Shown: positions 1 to 12,659 of the stretch, in pieces
How positions within the stretch are numbered: the first letter of the stretch is position 1
Layout of the letters: the number at the start of each line of letters is the position of its first letter
Assembly: GCF_017876155.1 (NCBI RefSeq)
Contig: NZ_JAGINP010000002.1
Coordinates: 186,001-250,000, forward strand
Reading direction: 5' to 3'
Origin: Azospirillum rugosum
GTDB taxonomy: Bacteria > Pseudomonadota > Alphaproteobacteria > Azospirillales > Azospirillaceae
Length of the DNA: 64,000 nt
Notes under the pieces: model-generated
What the model saw: the letters and a program-made list of their open reading frames with translations, nothing else
What the model was told of the DNA's origin: nothing
Database searches by the model: none
Program-made: the position numbers and the translations under genes

Positions 1-1
1 G

Positions 2-1003
2 CAGGCCGTGCCGTACTTCGACCGCCTGGACTACGTCAGCCCGATGTGCATGGAGCACGCCTACGTGCTCGGCATCGAGAAGCTGCTGCGCATCCAGGCG
101 CCGCTGCGCGCCCAGTACATCCGCGTCCTGTTCTCCGAAATCACGCGCATCCTAAACCACATCCTGTCGATCACGACCGGCGCACTGGACGTCGGCGCGA
201 TCACGCCGGCTCTGTGGGGCTTCGAGGAGCGCGAGATCCTCATGGAGTTCTACGAGCGGGTCTCCGGCGCCCGGCTGCACGCCAACTACTTCCGTCCGGG
301 CGGCGTCGCCTGGGATCTGCCGGCGGGTCTGACCGACGATATCTGGGAATTCACGGAGCGTTTCCCGAAATTCGTCGAAGACATCGATAACCTGCTGACG
401 GACAACCGCATCTTCAAGCAGCGCACGGTCGACATCGGCGTGGTCAGCAAGGAGCAGGCGTTCGACTGGGGCTTCACCGGTCCGATGCTCCGCGGGTCGG
501 GCGTGGCCTGGGATCTGCGCAAGTCGCAGCCCTACGAGGTCTATGACCGCATGGACTTCGACGTTCCGGTCGGCCTGACGGGCGACTGCTGGGCGCGCTA
601 TCTGGTCCGCATGGAAGAGATGCGCCAGTCGAACCGCATCATCCGCCAGTGCCTGAAGGAACTGCCCGACGGCCCGGTGCGCGTCGAGGACCGCAAGGTC
701 GCTCCGCCGCCGCGCGGCGAGATGAAGCGCTCGATGGAAGCGCTGATCCACCACTTCAAGCTCTTCACTGAGGGTTTCCACGTTCCCGAGGGCGAAACCT
801 ACACCGCCATCGAGGCGCCCAAGGGCGAGTTTGCCGTGTATCTGGTGTCCGACGGGACCAACAAGCCGTACCGGTGCAAGATCCGGGCTCCCGGCTTCGC
901 CCACCTGCAAGGTCTCGACTTCATGTCGAAGGGCCACATGCTGGCCGACGCGGTCGCCAACATCGCGTCCATGGACATCGTGTTCGGAGAAATTGACCGA
1001 TGA
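2..1003 (+). CDS. nuoD: NADH-quinone oxidoreductase subunit D (5' truncated by window)
   Basis: This is the 49-kDa-type subunit of respiratory complex I, a peripheral-arm protein that helps form the quinone-binding site near cluster N2. The reading frame is open from base 2 and ends at TGA 1001-1003, giving 333 residues. The family is usually about 390 residues, so roughly the first 60 lie outside the window. The segment [11 protein letters not shown] at the very start is the conserved NuoD/HoxH-like stretch, followed by [13 protein letters not shown] and, near the C-terminus, the [12 protein letters not shown] and [13 protein letters not shown] signatures. The stop overlaps the nuoE start (ATGA at 1000-1003), which suggests translational coupling. 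Confidence 0.97.
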   Translation, partial: QAVPYFDRLDYVSPMCMEHAYVLGIEKLLRIQAPLRAQYIRVLFSEITRILNHILSITTGALDVGAITPALWGFEEREILMEFYERVSGARLHANYFRPGGVAWDLPAGLTDDIWEFTERFPKFVEDIDNLLTDNRIFKQRTVDIGVVSKEQAFDWGFTGPMLRGSGVAWDLRKSQPYEVYDRMDFDVPVGLTGDCWARYLVRMEEMRQSNRIIRQCLKELPDGPVRVEDRKVAPPPRGEMKRSMEALIHHFKLFTEGFHVPEGETYTAIEAPKGEFAVYLVSDGTNKPYRCKIRAPGFAHLQGLDFMSKGHMLADAVANIASMDIVFGEIDR

Positions 1004-1620
1004 GCGCCCCGGCTCACGATCCGGCCAACGAGCCGGCAACCTTCACCTTCACTCCGGAGAACCTGGAGCGGGCGAAGCAGATCATCGCCAAGTACCCGGA
1101 AGGCCGGCAGGCCAGCGCCTGCATGCCGCTGCTCGATCTGGCCCAGCGCCAGAACGCCGGCTGGGTGTCGCGCGCCACCATGGACGCGGTCGCCGACCTG
1201 CTGGGGATGCCGCGCATCCGCGTGTACGAGGTCGCGACCTTCTACACGATGTACAACAAGACTCCGGTCGGCAAGCACGTCATCCAGGTCTGCACCACCA
1301 CGCCCTGCTGGCTGCGCGGATCGGACGACGTCGTGCACGCGTGCGAGCGGAAGCTCGGCATCGGGGTCGGCGAGACCACCGACGACGGCGAGTTCACGCT
1401 GCGCGAGGTCGAGTGCTCGGGCGCCTGCGTCAACGCGCCGGTCGTGCAGATCGGCGACGACTATTATGAAGACGTCAGCCCTGAGCTGATGGAGAAGATC
1501 ATCGACGCGCTGAAGCGCGGCGAGATTCCGAAGCCCGGCTCTCAGATCGGCCGGCAGTCCTCCGAACCGGTGGGCGGCCCGACGACTCTGAAGGCTTTCA
1601 CCACGACCCAGGCCGATTGA
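1000..1620 (+). CDS. nuoE: NADH-quinone oxidoreductase subunit E (24-kDa type)
   Basis: This thioredoxin-fold subunit of the complex I NADH-dehydrogenase module binds the off-pathway [2Fe-2S] cluster N1a. Four cluster cysteines are visible: C98 and C103 (C-X4-C, in CTTTPC) and C139 and C143 (C-X3-C, in CSGAC). The product is 206 residues, normal for alphaproteobacterial NuoE with its extended Pro/Thr-rich tail. The ATG overlaps the nuoD stop, and nuoF begins 10 bases after this gene's stop. Confidence 0.97.
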   Translation: MSAPAHDPANEPATFTFTPENLERAKQIIAKYPEGRQASACMPLLDLAQRQNAGWVSRATMDAVADLLGMPRIRVYEVATFYTMYNKTPVGKHVIQVCTTTPCWLRGSDDVVHACERKLGIGVGETTDDGEFTLREVECSGACVNAPVVQIGDDYYEDVSPELMEKIIDALKRGEIPKPGSQIGRQSSEPVGGPTTLKAFTTTQAD

Positions 1621-1630
1621 GGGGGATGCG

Positions 1631-2923
<1,293 letters not shown>

Positions 2924-2938
2924 GGAGCCCGGTTTCCC

Positions 2939-5011
2939 ATGCCGAAACTCACCATCGACGGGATCGAGATCGAAGTCGAGCCGGGCACCTCGATCCTGCA
3001 AGCCTGCGAACAGCTGGGCATCGAGATTCCGCGCTTCTGCTACCATGAGCGGCTGAGCGTGCCGGCAAACTGCCGCATGTGCCTCGTGGAGATGGAGCGG
3101 GCCCCGAAGCCGGTTGCCGCCTGCGCCATGCCCTGCGGCGACGGGATGGTCGTGAAGACCAACACCGACCTCGTGCACAAGGCCCGCAAGGGCGTCATGG
3201 AATTCCTGCTGATCAACCACCCGCTGGATTGCCCGATCTGCGACCAGGGCGGCGAGTGCGACCTGCAGGACCAGGCCATGGCCTATGGCTTTGACCGCGG
3301 CCGCTTCGGCGAGAACAAGCGCGCGGTCAAAGACAAGTACATGGGGCCGCTGATCCGCACGGAGATGACGCGCTGCATCCACTGCACGCGCTGCATCCGC
3401 TTCATCAACGAGATCGCCGGCGTTCCGGACCTCGGCGCGGTGAACCGCGGCGAGCACATGGAGATCACCACCTTCGTCGAGAAGGCGATCGGGTCGGAGA
3501 TGTCCGGCAACCTCGCCGACGTCTGCCCGGTCGGCGCGCTGCTGTCGAAGCCCTACGCCTTCACGGCCCGCCCGTGGGAGCTGCGCAAGACCGAGACGAT
3601 CGACGTCCTGGACGCGGTCGGGTCGAGCATCCGCGTCGACACCCGCGGTCCCGAGGTGATGCGCGTTCTGCCGCGCGTCAACGAGGACATCAACGAGGAG
3701 TGGATCTCCGACAAGACCCGCTTCGCCTACGACGGCCTGAAGCGCCAGCGGCTCGACCGGCCCTACGTCCGCAAGGACGGCAAGCTGCAGCCGGCGACCT
3801 GGGCGGAGGCCTTCCAGGCCATCGCCGCCAAGGTCAAGGGCGTCGCCGGCAACCGCGTCGCCGCCATCGCCGGTGACCTGGTCGACGTCGAGTCGATGCT
3901 GGCGCTGAAGGACCTGATGGCCGGCCTGGGCTCGGCCAACATCGACTGCCGCCAGGACGGCGCGGTGTTCGACACGTCGTCGCGCGCCGGCTACCTGTTC
4001 AACAGCGGCATCGCCGGCATCGAGCGCGCCGACGTGATCCTGCTGGTCGGCACCAACCCGCGCTGGGAAGGCACGCTGGTCAACGCCCGCATCCGCAAGC
4101 GCTACCTGATGGGCGGTCTGAAGGTTGCGGTGATCGGCGACGCCCGGGACCTGACCTACCCGTACACCCATCTGGGCACGGGGCCAGACGCCCTCCAGCA
4201 GCTGGCCGACGGGTCGCACGCCTTCGCCGAGGCGCTGAAGGGCGCCAAGAACCCGATGATCATCCTCGGCGCCGGTGCCTTCCGGCGCAAGGATGGCGTC
4301 GCGGTCCAGGCGGCGGTGCGCGCGCTCGCCGAGACCTTCAACGTCGTCCGCGAGGATTGGAACGGCTTCAACGTGCTGCACAGCGCGGCGAGCCGCGTCG
4401 GCGGCCTCGACATCGGCTTCCTGCCGGGGCAGGGCGGTCTCGACACCGCCGGCATCCTGGCCGGCGCGGCCGACGGCTCGGTCGACGTGGTCTACCTGTT
4501 GGGCGCCGACGAAATCGACGCCGCCAAGCTCGGCAAGACCTTCGTGATCTATCAGGGTCACCACGGCGACAAGGGCGCGCACCGCGCCGACGTCATCCTG
4601 CCGGGTGCAGCCTACACCGAGAAGAACGCGACCTACGTCAACACCGAGGGTCGCCCGCAGCTGGCCCGTCTGGCCGCCTTCCCGCCGGGCGAAGCCCGCG
4701 AAGACTGGAAGATCCTGCGCGCCCTGTCGGAGCTGCTCGGCACCAAGCTGCCCTACGACAGCCTGCCGCAGCTGCGCCAGCGCATGGTCGAAGTCAATCC
4801 GGTGTTCGGCAAGGTCGGATCGGTGGTGCCGGCCCCTTGGGGATCGTTCGGTTCCGCCGGCGCCCTGGATGCCGCGCCGTTCGTGTCGCCGGTCGCCAAC
4901 TACTACATGACCGACCCGATCAGCCGCGCCTCGGTGACCATGGCTCGTTGCACCGAGACGTTCGTGAAGTCCGCCGAGAGCGCTCAGGAGAGGACCGGTA
5001 CCCATGGCTGA
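2939..5011 (+). CDS. nuoG: NADH-quinone oxidoreductase subunit G (75-kDa, iron-sulfur)
   Basis: NuoG carries the chain of iron-sulfur clusters between NuoF and NuoI in complex I. The N-terminal ferredoxin domain holds C34, C45, C48 and C62 for the [2Fe-2S] cluster. The next block has H94, C98, C101 and C107 ([10 protein letters not shown]), then C146, C149, C152 and C196 (CIHCTRC and CPVGAL). The rest is a molybdopterin-oxidoreductase-like domain with no sign of a cofactor role, as usual for NuoG. Length 690 residues fits the family. The C-terminal end overlaps the nuoH start by 8 bases. Confidence 0.98.
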   Translation: MPKLTIDGIEIEVEPGTSILQACEQLGIEIPRFCYHERLSVPANCRMCLVEMERAPKPVAACAMPCGDGMVVKTNTDLVHKARKGVMEFLLINHPLDCPICDQGGECDLQDQAMAYGFDRGRFGENKRAVKDKYMGPLIRTEMTRCIHCTRCIRFINEIAGVPDLGAVNRGEHMEITTFVEKAIGSEMSGNLADVCPVGALLSKPYAFTARPWELRKTETIDVLDAVGSSIRVDTRGPEVMRVLPRVNEDINEEWISDKTRFAYDGLKRQRLDRPYVRKDGKLQPATWAEAFQAIAAKVKGVAGNRVAAIAGDLVDVESMLALKDLMAGLGSANIDCRQDGAVFDTSSRAGYLFNSGIAGIERADVILLVGTNPRWEGTLVNARIRKRYLMGGLKVAVIGDARDLTYPYTHLGTGPDALQQLADGSHAFAEALKGAKNPMIILGAGAFRRKDGVAVQAAVRALAETFNVVREDWNGFNVLHSAASRVGGLDIGFLPGQGGLDTAGILAGAADGSVDVVYLLGADEIDAAKLGKTFVIYQGHHGDKGAHRADVILPGAAYTEKNATYVNTEGRPQLARLAAFPPGEAREDWKILRALSELLGTKLPYDSLPQLRQRMVEVNPVFGKVGSVVPAPWGSFGSAGALDAAPFVSPVANYYMTDPISRASVTMARCTETFVKSAESAQERTGTHG

Positions 5012-6014
5012 GTTCTGGAGCGGCTTCCTGCTGCCGCTGATCATCATCGTCCTCAAGATCCTGGCGATCGTCGTGCCGCTTCTGGTCGGCGTGGCCTACA
5101 TGACCTACGCCGAGCGCAAGATCATGGGCGCCATGCAGCTCCGCCAGGGGCCGAGCATCGTCGGCCCGTTCGGTCTGCTGCAGCCCTTCGCGGACGGCCT
5201 CAAGCTGTTCTCGAAGGAGCACATCCTCCCGGCCGGGTCGAACCGCGTCCTGTTCTACATGGCGCCGATGCTGACCTTCTTCCTGGCGCTGGTCGCGTGG
5301 GCGGTCATTCCGTTCGACACGGGCATGGTGCTGGCGGACATCAACGTCGGCATCCTCTACCTCTTCGCGATCTCGTCGCTCGGCGTCTACGGCATCGTCG
5401 TGGCGGGCTGGGCGTCGAACTCGCGCTACGCCTTCCTGGGCGCGCTCCGCTCGGCGGCGCAGATGGTGTCCTACGAGGTCTCCATGGGCCTCGTCATCAT
5501 CTCGGTGCTGCTGTGCGTCGGCTCGCTGAACCTGACGAAGATCGTCGAGGCGCAGCAGACCATCTGGTTCGCCATCCCGCTGCTGCCGATGTTCGTGATC
5601 TTCTTCATCTCGGCTCTGGCGGAAACCAACCGCTCGCCCTTCGATCTTCCGGAAGGTGAGTCGGAGCTGGTCGCGGGCTTCATGGTGGAATACAGCTCGA
5701 TGCCCTTCGCGCTGTTCTTCCTCGGCGAATACGCGAACATGATCCTGATGAGCGGGATGACGAGCATCCTGTTCCTCGGTGGTTGGCTGCCTCCGCTGCC
5801 GTTCGCGCCCTTCACCTGGATCCCGGGGCCCATCTGGTTCGCCCTGAAGATCGCGCTCTGCCTGTTCGTGTATGTCTGGGTCCGCGCGACCATGCCGCGC
5901 TACCGCTACGACCAGCTGATGCGCCTGGGTTGGAAGGTGTTCCTGCCATTCTCGCTCGTGTGGGTCGTCCTGACCGCCGGCGTCCTCGTGACGTTCGGCT
6001 GGCTGCCGAAGTAA
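5004..6014 (+). CDS. nuoH: NADH-quinone oxidoreductase subunit H (membrane)
   Basis: NuoH anchors the peripheral arm of complex I and contributes to the quinone-binding chamber and the first proton path. The 336-residue protein has about eight hydrophobic segments. The two family signatures are visible: [17 protein letters not shown] near residues 33-49 and the acidic loop [19 protein letters not shown] near 207-225. Translation starts inside the 3' end of nuoG, so the two are probably coupled. Confidence 0.98.
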   Translation: MAEFWSGFLLPLIIIVLKILAIVVPLLVGVAYMTYAERKIMGAMQLRQGPSIVGPFGLLQPFADGLKLFSKEHILPAGSNRVLFYMAPMLTFFLALVAWAVIPFDTGMVLADINVGILYLFAISSLGVYGIVVAGWASNSRYAFLGALRSAAQMVSYEVSMGLVIISVLLCVGSLNLTKIVEAQQTIWFAIPLLPMFVIFFISALAETNRSPFDLPEGESELVAGFMVEYSSMPFALFFLGEYANMILMSGMTSILFLGGWLPPLPFAPFTWIPGPIWFALKIALCLFVYVWVRATMPRYRYDQLMRLGWKVFLPFSLVWVVLTAGVLVTFGWLPK

Positions 6015-6093
6015 CCCCGTCCATCCGGCGAGATCGTAAAGAATGCGCGGGCGTCGCCACTGGGGCGCCCGCAAGGAAGGAGACGAAGAGGCC

Positions 6094-6582
6094 ATGGCGT
6101 TCCTCGATCGTGCGGCGCGCAGCCTGTTCCTGACCGAACTGTTGGGCGGCCTCGGGCTCACCCTGCGCTACATGTTCAAGCCCAAGGTGACCCTGAACTA
6201 CCCGTTCGAGAAGGGCCCCATCAGCCCGCGCTTCCGCGGAGAGCACGTCCTGCGCCGGTATCCCGGCGGCGAGGAGCGCTGTATCGCGTGCAAGCTGTGC
6301 GAGGCGGTGTGCCCGGCCCTGGCGATCACCATCGAGGCCGAACCGCGTGACGACGGCAGCCGCCGCACCACGCGCTACGACATCGACATGACGAAGTGCA
6401 TCTACTGCGGCTATTGCCAGGAGGCATGCCCGGTGGACGCCATCGTCATGGGCCCGAACTTCGAGTTCTCGACCGAGAACCGCGAAGAGCTTTTCTACAA
6501 CAAGCAGAAGCTGCTGGCGAACGGCGACCGCTGGGAAGCGGAAATTGCCCAGAACCTCGCGGCCGAGGCTCCTTACCGGTAA
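6094..6582 (+). CDS. nuoI: NADH-quinone oxidoreductase subunit I (23-kDa ferredoxin-type)
   Basis: NuoI passes electrons through two [4Fe-4S] clusters towards NuoB in complex I. The ligands are C63, C66, C69 and C73 and then C102, C105, C108 and C112, each in C-X2-C-X2-C-X3-C-P form. I chose ATG 6094 (162 residues, [10 protein letters not shown]) over the in-frame ATG at 6043. An AAGGAAGGAG ribosome-binding sequence lies before 6094, and the extra 17 residues do not resemble the family. An amphipathic N-terminal helix precedes the clusters. Confidence 0.97.
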   Translation: MAFLDRAARSLFLTELLGGLGLTLRYMFKPKVTLNYPFEKGPISPRFRGEHVLRRYPGGEERCIACKLCEAVCPALAITIEAEPRDDGSRRTTRYDIDMTKCIYCGYCQEACPVDAIVMGPNFEFSTENREELFYNKQKLLANGDRWEAEIAQNLAAEAPYR

Positions 6583-6618
6583 GTGCAAACAGGGCGGTAA
6601 GCGGAAACGGGGATTTCG

Positions 6619-7233
6619 ATGATTATCCAAGGCATCGCCTTCTACGTGTTTGCCGCGCTTCTGGTGGCCTCCGGTGTGATGGTCATCTCGGCGCGGAATC
6701 CCGTTCATTCGGTCCTTTATCTGGTCCTGGCCTTCTTCCAGGCCGCTGGCTTGTGCGTTCTGCTCGGCGCCGAGTTCATCGCGATGATCCTCGTGATCGT
6801 CTATGTGGGCGCGGTCGCGGTTCTGTTCCTGTTCGTGGTGATGATGCTGGACATCAATTTCCGCGAGCTGCGGGCGGGTGCCATGCAGTATCTGCCGCTG
6901 GGCGGTCTGATCGGCGTCATCCTGCTGGCCGAGCTGGCCGCCGTGCTCGGCGGCTGGATCATCACGCCGGCGGCGCAGAAGATCGCGTCGGCTCCGGCCG
7001 CGGCGATGGGGCAGGCGACCAACACCGAACAGCTCGGGCAGCTGATCTACACCCACTATGTCTACCTGTTCCAGGCGTCGGGCATCGTGCTGCTGATCGC
7101 CATGATCGGCGCCATCGTGCTGACCCTACGGTCGCGCGAGGGTGTCCGGAAGCAGAACATCGGGGCCCAGCTCGCCCGTCGGCGCGAGGACGTGGTTGCC
7201 ATCCGCAAGGTGCCGACCGGGGAGGGCGTGTGA
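6619..7233 (+). CDS. nuoJ: NADH-quinone oxidoreductase subunit J (membrane)
   Basis: NuoJ is a small membrane-arm subunit of complex I next to NuoH and NuoK. It is 204 residues with five hydrophobic stretches. The conserved segment [21 protein letters not shown] sits around residues 55-75 and contains the pi-bulge region of TM3 described for this subunit. A cytoplasmic C-terminal tail rich in Arg/Glu follows the last helix. nuoK starts one base after the stop. Confidence 0.96.
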   Translation: MIIQGIAFYVFAALLVASGVMVISARNPVHSVLYLVLAFFQAAGLCVLLGAEFIAMILVIVYVGAVAVLFLFVVMMLDINFRELRAGAMQYLPLGGLIGVILLAELAAVLGGWIITPAAQKIASAPAAAMGQATNTEQLGQLIYTHYVYLFQASGIVLLIAMIGAIVLTLRSREGVRKQNIGAQLARRREDVVAIRKVPTGEGV

Positions 7234-7234
7234 C

Positions 7235-7543
7235 ATGGACATTGGTCTCGGACATTACCTGACGGTCTCGGCCATCATCTTCACGCTGGGCGTCCTCGGC
7301 ATTTTCCTGAACCGGAAGAACGTCATCATCATCCTGATGTCGATCGAGATGATGCTGCTGGCGGTGAACCTGAACCTCGTCTCCTTCTCGGTCTTCCTGA
7401 ACGATCTGGTTGGGCAGGTTTTCTCCATGATCATCCTGACCGTCGCCGCCGCCGAGGCCGCGATCGGGCTGGCGATCCTGGTGGTCTACTTCCGCAACCG
7501 CGGCTCGATCCGAGTCGAAGACATCAATCTGATGAGGGGCTAA
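7235..7543 (+). CDS. nuoK: NADH-quinone oxidoreductase subunit K (membrane)
   Basis: NuoK is a three-helix membrane-arm subunit related to MrpC. The 102-residue product begins [13 protein letters not shown]. It keeps the two buried glutamates expected for proton translocation, one in [10 protein letters not shown] and one in [10 protein letters not shown]. An in-frame start at 7142 lies inside nuoJ and gives an unrelated N-terminus, so ATG 7235, one base after the nuoJ stop, is preferred; GGGGAGGG upstream is a good ribosome-binding sequence. Confidence 0.97.
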   Translation: MDIGLGHYLTVSAIIFTLGVLGIFLNRKNVIIILMSIEMMLLAVNLNLVSFSVFLNDLVGQVFSMIILTVAAAEAAIGLAILVVYFRNRGSIRVEDINLMRG

Positions 7544-7552
7544 GGCCGCGCC

Positions 7553-9643
7553 ATGGAAGTCCTTGTCGTATTCCTCCCGCTCCTGGCGTTCCTCGTCGCC
7601 GGATCGATCGCTCTGTTCGGCGGTCCGAAAGCCGAGCCGGTTCCGGCCGGTCATGGGCACGGCCATGATCATGGGCACGGGCATGGTCACGACGACCACG
7701 CCCACATCTCCCATGACGAACTCCACGACGCGCACGACGATGCCCACGACGACCACCATGTGGTCGCGGGTCCGCCGACGCCGGCCGACCGCACCGCCCA
7801 GTTCGTCACCGCCGGTGCCGTCCTGGTCTCCGCGGTCCTGTCCTGGATCCTGTTCTTCGACGTCGCCGTCGGCGGTCACCCCCGCACGATCGAGCTGATG
7901 AGCTGGATCCGCAGCGGCAGCCTGGACGTGTCCTGGGCGCTGCGCATCGACCAGCTGACCGCGGTCATGCTCGTCGTCGTCAACACCGTCTCGGCGATGG
8001 TGCATGTGTATTCCGTCGGCTACATGGCCGAGGATCCGCAGAAGCCGCGCTTCATGGGCTACCTGTCGCTGTTCACCTTCGCCATGCTCATGCTGGTGAC
8101 GGCGGACAACCTGGTGCAGCTGTTCTTCGGCTGGGAGGGCGTCGGTCTCGCCTCCTACCTGCTGATCAACTTCTGGTACGAGAAGCCCTCCGCGAACAAC
8201 GCGGCCATCAAGGCCTTCCTGGTCAACCGCGTCGGCGACTTCGGTTTCGCGCTCGGCATCTTCGCGATCTTCGTGCTGACCAACTCGGTGCAGTTCGACG
8301 CCATCTTCGCCAAGGCCCCGGACCTGGTCGGCCAGAAGATGCATTTCCTGAGCTGGAACGTCGACGCGCTGACCGTCACCTGCCTGCTGCTCTTCATGGG
8401 CGCCATGGGCAAGTCGGCGCAGCTTGGCCTGCACACCTGGCTGCCGGACGCCATGGAAGGCCCGACCCCGGTGTCGGCGCTCATCCACGCGGCCACCATG
8501 GTGACCGCGGGCGTCTTCATGGTCTGCCGCCTGTCGCCGGTGTTCGAGTATGCCCCGACCGCCCTGGAGGTGGTCACGGTGGTCGGCGCCCTGACGGCTT
8601 TCGTCGCCGCGACGATCGGCTTCACCCAGTTCGACATCAAGCGTGTCATCGCCTATTCGACCATGAGCCAGCTCGGCTACATGTTCTTCGCCGCGGGCGT
8701 GTCCGCCTACGGCGCCGCGATGTTCCACCTGTTCACGCACGCCTTCTTCAAGGCCCTGCTGTTCCTCGGCGCCGGTTCGGTGATCCACGCCCTGCATCAT
8801 GAGCAGGACATGCGGAAGATGGGCGGTGTCTGGCGCAAGATCCCCTTCACCTACGCGGTGATGTGGATCGGCAACCTGGCCCTCGCCGGCCTGCCGATCT
8901 TCGCCGGCTACTACTCCAAGGACATGATCCTGGAGGCCGCCTTCGCGTCGGCCAGCCCGGTCGGCAAGTTCGCCTTCGCGCTGGGCATCGCGGCCGCTCT
9001 CCTGACCGCCTTCTACTCCTGGCGCCTGCTGTTCATGACCTTCCACGGCAAGCCGCGGATGGACAAGGAGGTCTACGACCACGCCCATGAGTCGCCGATC
9101 GTCATGCTGATTCCGCTGGCGGTGCTGGCGCTGGGCGCGCTGTTCGCCGGCATCGGCTTCCACAACCTGTTCATCGGTCATGACATGGACCACTTCTGGG
9201 GCAAGGCCCTGCTGGTCCTGCACGACAACAACAGCATCGAAGCCGCTCACCACCACACCCCGACCTGGGTCGCCCTGGCGCCGCTGGTAGTCGGACTGAT
9301 CGGCATCGCGCTCGCCTACATCATGTACATGGCGATCCCGAGCCTTCCGGCGAAGGTCGCCGGCACGCTCCCTGGCCTCCACCAGTTCCTGTACAAGAAG
9401 TGGTACTTCGACGAGCTGTACGACATCCTGTTCGTGCGCACGGCGAAGGCGCTGGGCTACGGCCTGTGGAAGTCCGGTGACGGTGCGGTCATCGACGGCG
9501 TCGGCCCGGACGGCGTTGCCGCCGCCACCCGCGATGTCGCCGCCCGCGCCAGCCGCCTGCAGTCCGGCTATGTCTACCACTACGCGTTTGCCATGGTGAT
9601 CGGCGTCGTTCTGCTGGTCGCTTGGCTGTCGATGTTCGGTTGA
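7553..9643 (+). CDS. nuoL: NADH-quinone oxidoreductase subunit L with a histidine-rich insertion
   Basis: NuoL is the distal antiporter-like subunit of complex I and carries the long lateral helix. The 696-residue protein has the family signatures FFGWEGVGLASYLLI, TWLPDAMEGPTPVSALIHA and AYSTMSQLGYMF. An unusual feature lies between the first and second predicted transmembrane helices: residues 34-69 include 15 histidines mixed with Gly and Asp. The flanking sequence aligns normally in character, so this is an insertion in a loop and not a frameshift. Length is slightly above the E. coli form (613), partly from this loop. Confidence 0.97.
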   Translation: MEVLVVFLPLLAFLVAGSIALFGGPKAEPVPAGHGHGHDHGHGHGHDDHAHISHDELHDAHDDAHDDHHVVAGPPTPADRTAQFVTAGAVLVSAVLSWILFFDVAVGGHPRTIELMSWIRSGSLDVSWALRIDQLTAVMLVVVNTVSAMVHVYSVGYMAEDPQKPRFMGYLSLFTFAMLMLVTADNLVQLFFGWEGVGLASYLLINFWYEKPSANNAAIKAFLVNRVGDFGFALGIFAIFVLTNSVQFDAIFAKAPDLVGQKMHFLSWNVDALTVTCLLLFMGAMGKSAQLGLHTWLPDAMEGPTPVSALIHAATMVTAGVFMVCRLSPVFEYAPTALEVVTVVGALTAFVAATIGFTQFDIKRVIAYSTMSQLGYMFFAAGVSAYGAAMFHLFTHAFFKALLFLGAGSVIHALHHEQDMRKMGGVWRKIPFTYAVMWIGNLALAGLPIFAGYYSKDMILEAAFASASPVGKFAFALGIAAALLTAFYSWRLLFMTFHGKPRMDKEVYDHAHESPIVMLIPLAVLALGALFAGIGFHNLFIGHDMDHFWGKALLVLHDNNSIEAAHHHTPTWVALAPLVVGLIGIALAYIMYMAIPSLPAKVAGTLPGLHQFLYKKWYFDELYDILFVRTAKALGYGLWKSGDGAVIDGVGPDGVAAATRDVAARASRLQSGYVYHYAFAMVIGVVLLVAWLSMFG

Positions 9644-9667
9644 GCGGTTTGAAGGGGAACAAGAACA

Positions 9668-11200
9668 ATGGCTAGCTGGCCGCTCCTGTCGTTCACGACC
9701 TTCCTGCCGCTTGCCGGTGTGGCGCTTATCCTGCTGTTCTGCAGGGGCAACACGCCGGACGTCGTGCGGAACGTCCGTTACGTCGCGCTCTGGACGACGG
9801 TCATCACTTTCGTCCTGTCGCTGTTCATCTGGTTCAACTTCGACCCGCGCAACCCCGGCTACCAGCTGGTGGAAAAGGCGTCCTGGATTCCCGAATTCGG
9901 GATTTCCTACCACATGGGCGTGGACGGCATTTCGATGCTGTTCGTCATCCTCTCGACCTTCCTGGTGCCGCTGTGCATCCTGTCGAGCTGGGAGGCGGTC
10001 CAGAACCGTGTGAAGGAGTACATGATCGCCTTCCTCGTGCTGGAAACCCTCATGGTGGGGATGTTCTGCGCGCTGGATTTCGTCCTCTTCTACATGTTCT
10101 TCGAGGGCGTCCTGATCCCGATGTTCCTGATCATCGGTGTCTGGGGCGGTCAGCGCCGGGTCTACGCGGCGTTCAAGTTCTTCCTCTACACGCTGCTCGG
10201 CTCGGTGCTGATGCTGCTGGCCATCCTGGCCATGTACTTCGTCGCCGGCACGACCGACATCCCGACCATCACCGCCACTCACTTCCCGCGTCAGATGCAG
10301 CTGTGGCTGTGGCTGGCCTTCTTCGCCTCCTTCGCGGTGAAGGTCCCGATGTGGCCGGTGCACACCTGGCTGCCGGACGCGCACGTCGAGGCACCGACCG
10401 CCGGGTCGGTGATCCTGGCCGGCGTCCTGCTGAAGATGGGCGGCTACGGCTTCCTGCGCTTCAACATTCCGATCCTGCCCGAGGCGACCGAATATTTCGC
10501 CCCGCTGATCTACACGCTGTCCATCGTCGCGGTGATCTACACCTCGCTGGTCGCCCTGGCGCAGGAGGACATGAAGAAGCTGATCGCCTATTCGTCCGTC
10601 GCGCACATGGGCTTCGTCACCATCGGCATGTTCGCGCTGAACCAGCAGGGCATCGAGGGCTCCATCTTCACGATGCTGTCGCACGGCATCGTGTCGGGCG
10701 CGCTTTTCCTCTGCGTCGGCGTGGTCTATGACCGCCTGCACACCCGCGAGATCGCCCGCTACGGCGGACTCGTGAAGAACATGCCGAAATACGCGGTCGT
10801 GTTCCTGTTCATGACCATGGCCTCCGTCGGCCTGCCGGGCACCTCCGGCTTCGTGGGCGAGTTCCTGGTCCTGCTGGGCGCCTTCCGCGACAACACCTGG
10901 GTGGCTTTCCTCGCCGCCACCGGCATGGTCCTGGGTGCCGCCTACGCGCTGTGGCTCTACCGCCGCATCGTCTACGGCAAGCTGACCAAGCCGGATGTCC
11001 GCGCGATGTTCGACCTGAGCCCGCGCGAGGTTGCGATCTTCCTGCCGCTGATCGCGGTGGTGCTGTGGATGGGTGTGTACCCGACCAGCTTCCTTTCGAT
11101 CACCTCGGCTTCCGTGGGGCAGGTGATCCAGACGTACCAGACGAAGCTGGCCGCCGCGCATGGTGGCGAGACCGGCGGCGTCTCCGTGGCCGCGCGTTGA
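9668..11200 (+). CDS. nuoM: NADH-quinone oxidoreductase subunit M (membrane)
   Basis: NuoM is the second antiporter-like proton-pumping subunit of complex I. The 510-residue protein has about 14 hydrophobic helices. The conserved [17 protein letters not shown] (with the key Glu in helix 5), [20 protein letters not shown] and [13 protein letters not shown] are all present. A GGGGAAC ribosome-binding sequence precedes ATG 9668. The next gene, nuoN, starts 10 bases after the stop. Confidence 0.98.
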   Translation: MASWPLLSFTTFLPLAGVALILLFCRGNTPDVVRNVRYVALWTTVITFVLSLFIWFNFDPRNPGYQLVEKASWIPEFGISYHMGVDGISMLFVILSTFLVPLCILSSWEAVQNRVKEYMIAFLVLETLMVGMFCALDFVLFYMFFEGVLIPMFLIIGVWGGQRRVYAAFKFFLYTLLGSVLMLLAILAMYFVAGTTDIPTITATHFPRQMQLWLWLAFFASFAVKVPMWPVHTWLPDAHVEAPTAGSVILAGVLLKMGGYGFLRFNIPILPEATEYFAPLIYTLSIVAVIYTSLVALAQEDMKKLIAYSSVAHMGFVTIGMFALNQQGIEGSIFTMLSHGIVSGALFLCVGVVYDRLHTREIARYGGLVKNMPKYAVVFLFMTMASVGLPGTSGFVGEFLVLLGAFRDNTWVAFLAATGMVLGAAYALWLYRRIVYGKLTKPDVRAMFDLSPREVAIFLPLIAVVLWMGVYPTSFLSITSASVGQVIQTYQTKLAAAHGGETGGVSVAAR

Positions 11201-11210
11201 GGGTTCCGAC

Positions 11211-12659
11211 ATGACCGCTGTGTTTCCTGACATCTGGCCGGCCCTGCCGGAGATCTTCCTCGCCTGCGCCGGCATGGCCCTGCTCATGATCGGCGTGTTC
11301 CGCGGCGACGGCTTCACCCGGCCGATCGGCTACATGACGATGGTGGCGCTGCTTCTCGGCGCCATCCTCACCATGGGCTACGGCACCGGCCGCGTCGTCA
11401 CCTTCAATGGCCTCTTCGTGATGGACGCCTTCGGCGTCTTCATGAAGGTGCTGATCCTCGTCGCTGCGGCCCTGTCCGTCATGCTTTCGCTCAGCTTCAA
11501 CGAGCGGGAGAAGATGGCGCGGTTCGAGTTCCCGGTGCTGATGCTCTTCGCCACGCTCGGCATGCTCATGATGGTGTCGGCCAACGACCTCATCTCGCTG
11601 TATGTCGGCCTGGAGACGCAGAGCCTGGCGCTCTACGTCATCGCGGCCTTCCGCCGCGACAGCGCGAAGTCCTCGGAAGCGGGCCTGAAGTACTTCGTGC
11701 TCGGCGCGCTGTCGTCCGGCATGCTGCTGTACGGCGCGTCGCTGGTGTACGGCTTCGCCGGCACGACCGCCTTCGACAAGATCGCGGCGCTGTTCGCCGG
11801 TGGGGCCCACCCGTCGGCCGGCGTGATCATCGGCCTCGTCTTCGTGGCCGCCGGCCTGGCCTTCAAGATTTCGGCCGTGCCGTTCCACATGTGGACGCCG
11901 GACGTCTACGAGGGCGCGCCGACCCCGGTGACGGCTTTCTTCGCCGCCGCGCCGAAGGTGGCGGCGATCGCCCTGTTCACCCGCCTGCTGATCGAGCCGT
12001 TCGGCCATCTGGTGCACTCGTGGCAGCAGATCATCATCGTCAGCTCGATCCTGTCGATGGCGCTCGGCTCCTTCGCGGCGATCACGCAGACCAACATCAA
12101 GCGCCTGATGGCCTACAGCTCCATCGGCCACGTGGGCTACGCGCTCGTCGGTCTCGCGTCGGGAACCCAGGAAGGCGTGCGCGGCGTGCTGATCTACATG
12201 GCGGTCTACATCGTCATGAACATCGGCACCTTCGCGGTCATCCTCTGCATGAAGCAGAAGGGCCGCATGCTGGAGGAGATCAAGGACCTCGCCGGCCTGT
12301 CGCGCACCAACCCGCTGCTGGCGGGCGCGATGGCGGTGTTCATGTTCTCCATGGCCGGCATCCCGCCGATGGCCGGCTTCTTCAGCAAGCTGTACGTGTT
12401 CCTCGCCGCGATCCAGGCCCAGCTCTACACGCTGGCGGTGATTGGCGTTCTGACCAGCGTCGTCGGCGCCTACTACTACCTGCGCATCGTCAAGATCATG
12501 TACTTCGACGAGCCGGTGGAAGCCTTCGACAAGATCGGCGACGACGGCATGACCGGCATCCTGGTCGCCACCGGTCTGTTCACGCTGCTGTTCTTCGTGG
12601 TTCCGGCACCGATCCTGAACTACGCGGCGGCGGCGGCGGCCTCCCTGTTCGCGGGATGA
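11211..12659 (+). CDS. nuoN: NADH-quinone oxidoreductase subunit N (membrane)
   Basis: NuoN is the third antiporter-like subunit, nearest NuoK. The start at ATG 11211 gives 482 residues beginning [16 protein letters not shown], the expected family N-terminus. The alternative at 11160 would lie within nuoM. Signatures include [32 protein letters not shown] and [12 protein letters not shown]. The stop overlaps the start of the biotin ligase gene (ATGA at 12656-12659), so the nuo transcript most likely continues into the downstream genes. Confidence 0.97.
   Translation: MTAVFPDIWPALPEIFLACAGMALLMIGVFRGDGFTRPIGYMTMVALLLGAILTMGYGTGRVVTFNGLFVMDAFGVFMKVLILVAAALSVMLSLSFNEREKMARFEFPVLMLFATLGMLMMVSANDLISLYVGLETQSLALYVIAAFRRDSAKSSEAGLKYFVLGALSSGMLLYGASLVYGFAGTTAFDKIAALFAGGAHPSAGVIIGLVFVAAGLAFKISAVPFHMWTPDVYEGAPTPVTAFFAAAPKVAAIALFTRLLIEPFGHLVHSWQQIIIVSSILSMALGSFAAITQTNIKRLMAYSSIGHVGYALVGLASGTQEGVRGVLIYMAVYIVMNIGTFAVILCMKQKGRMLEEIKDLAGLSRTNPLLAGAMAVFMFSMAGIPPMAGFFSKLYVFLAAIQAQLYTLAVIGVLTSVVGAYYYLRIVKIMYFDEPVEAFDKIGDDGMTGILVATGLFTLLFFVVPAPILNYAAAAAASLFAG

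Noticed and set aside
6962..11317. Very long minus-strand open frame (about 1450 codons) opposite nuoJ-nuoM
   Set aside because: It mirrors well-supported nuo genes. It is rich in His, Asp, Arg and Gln with no domain, as expected for the antisense frame of high-G+C coding DNA.
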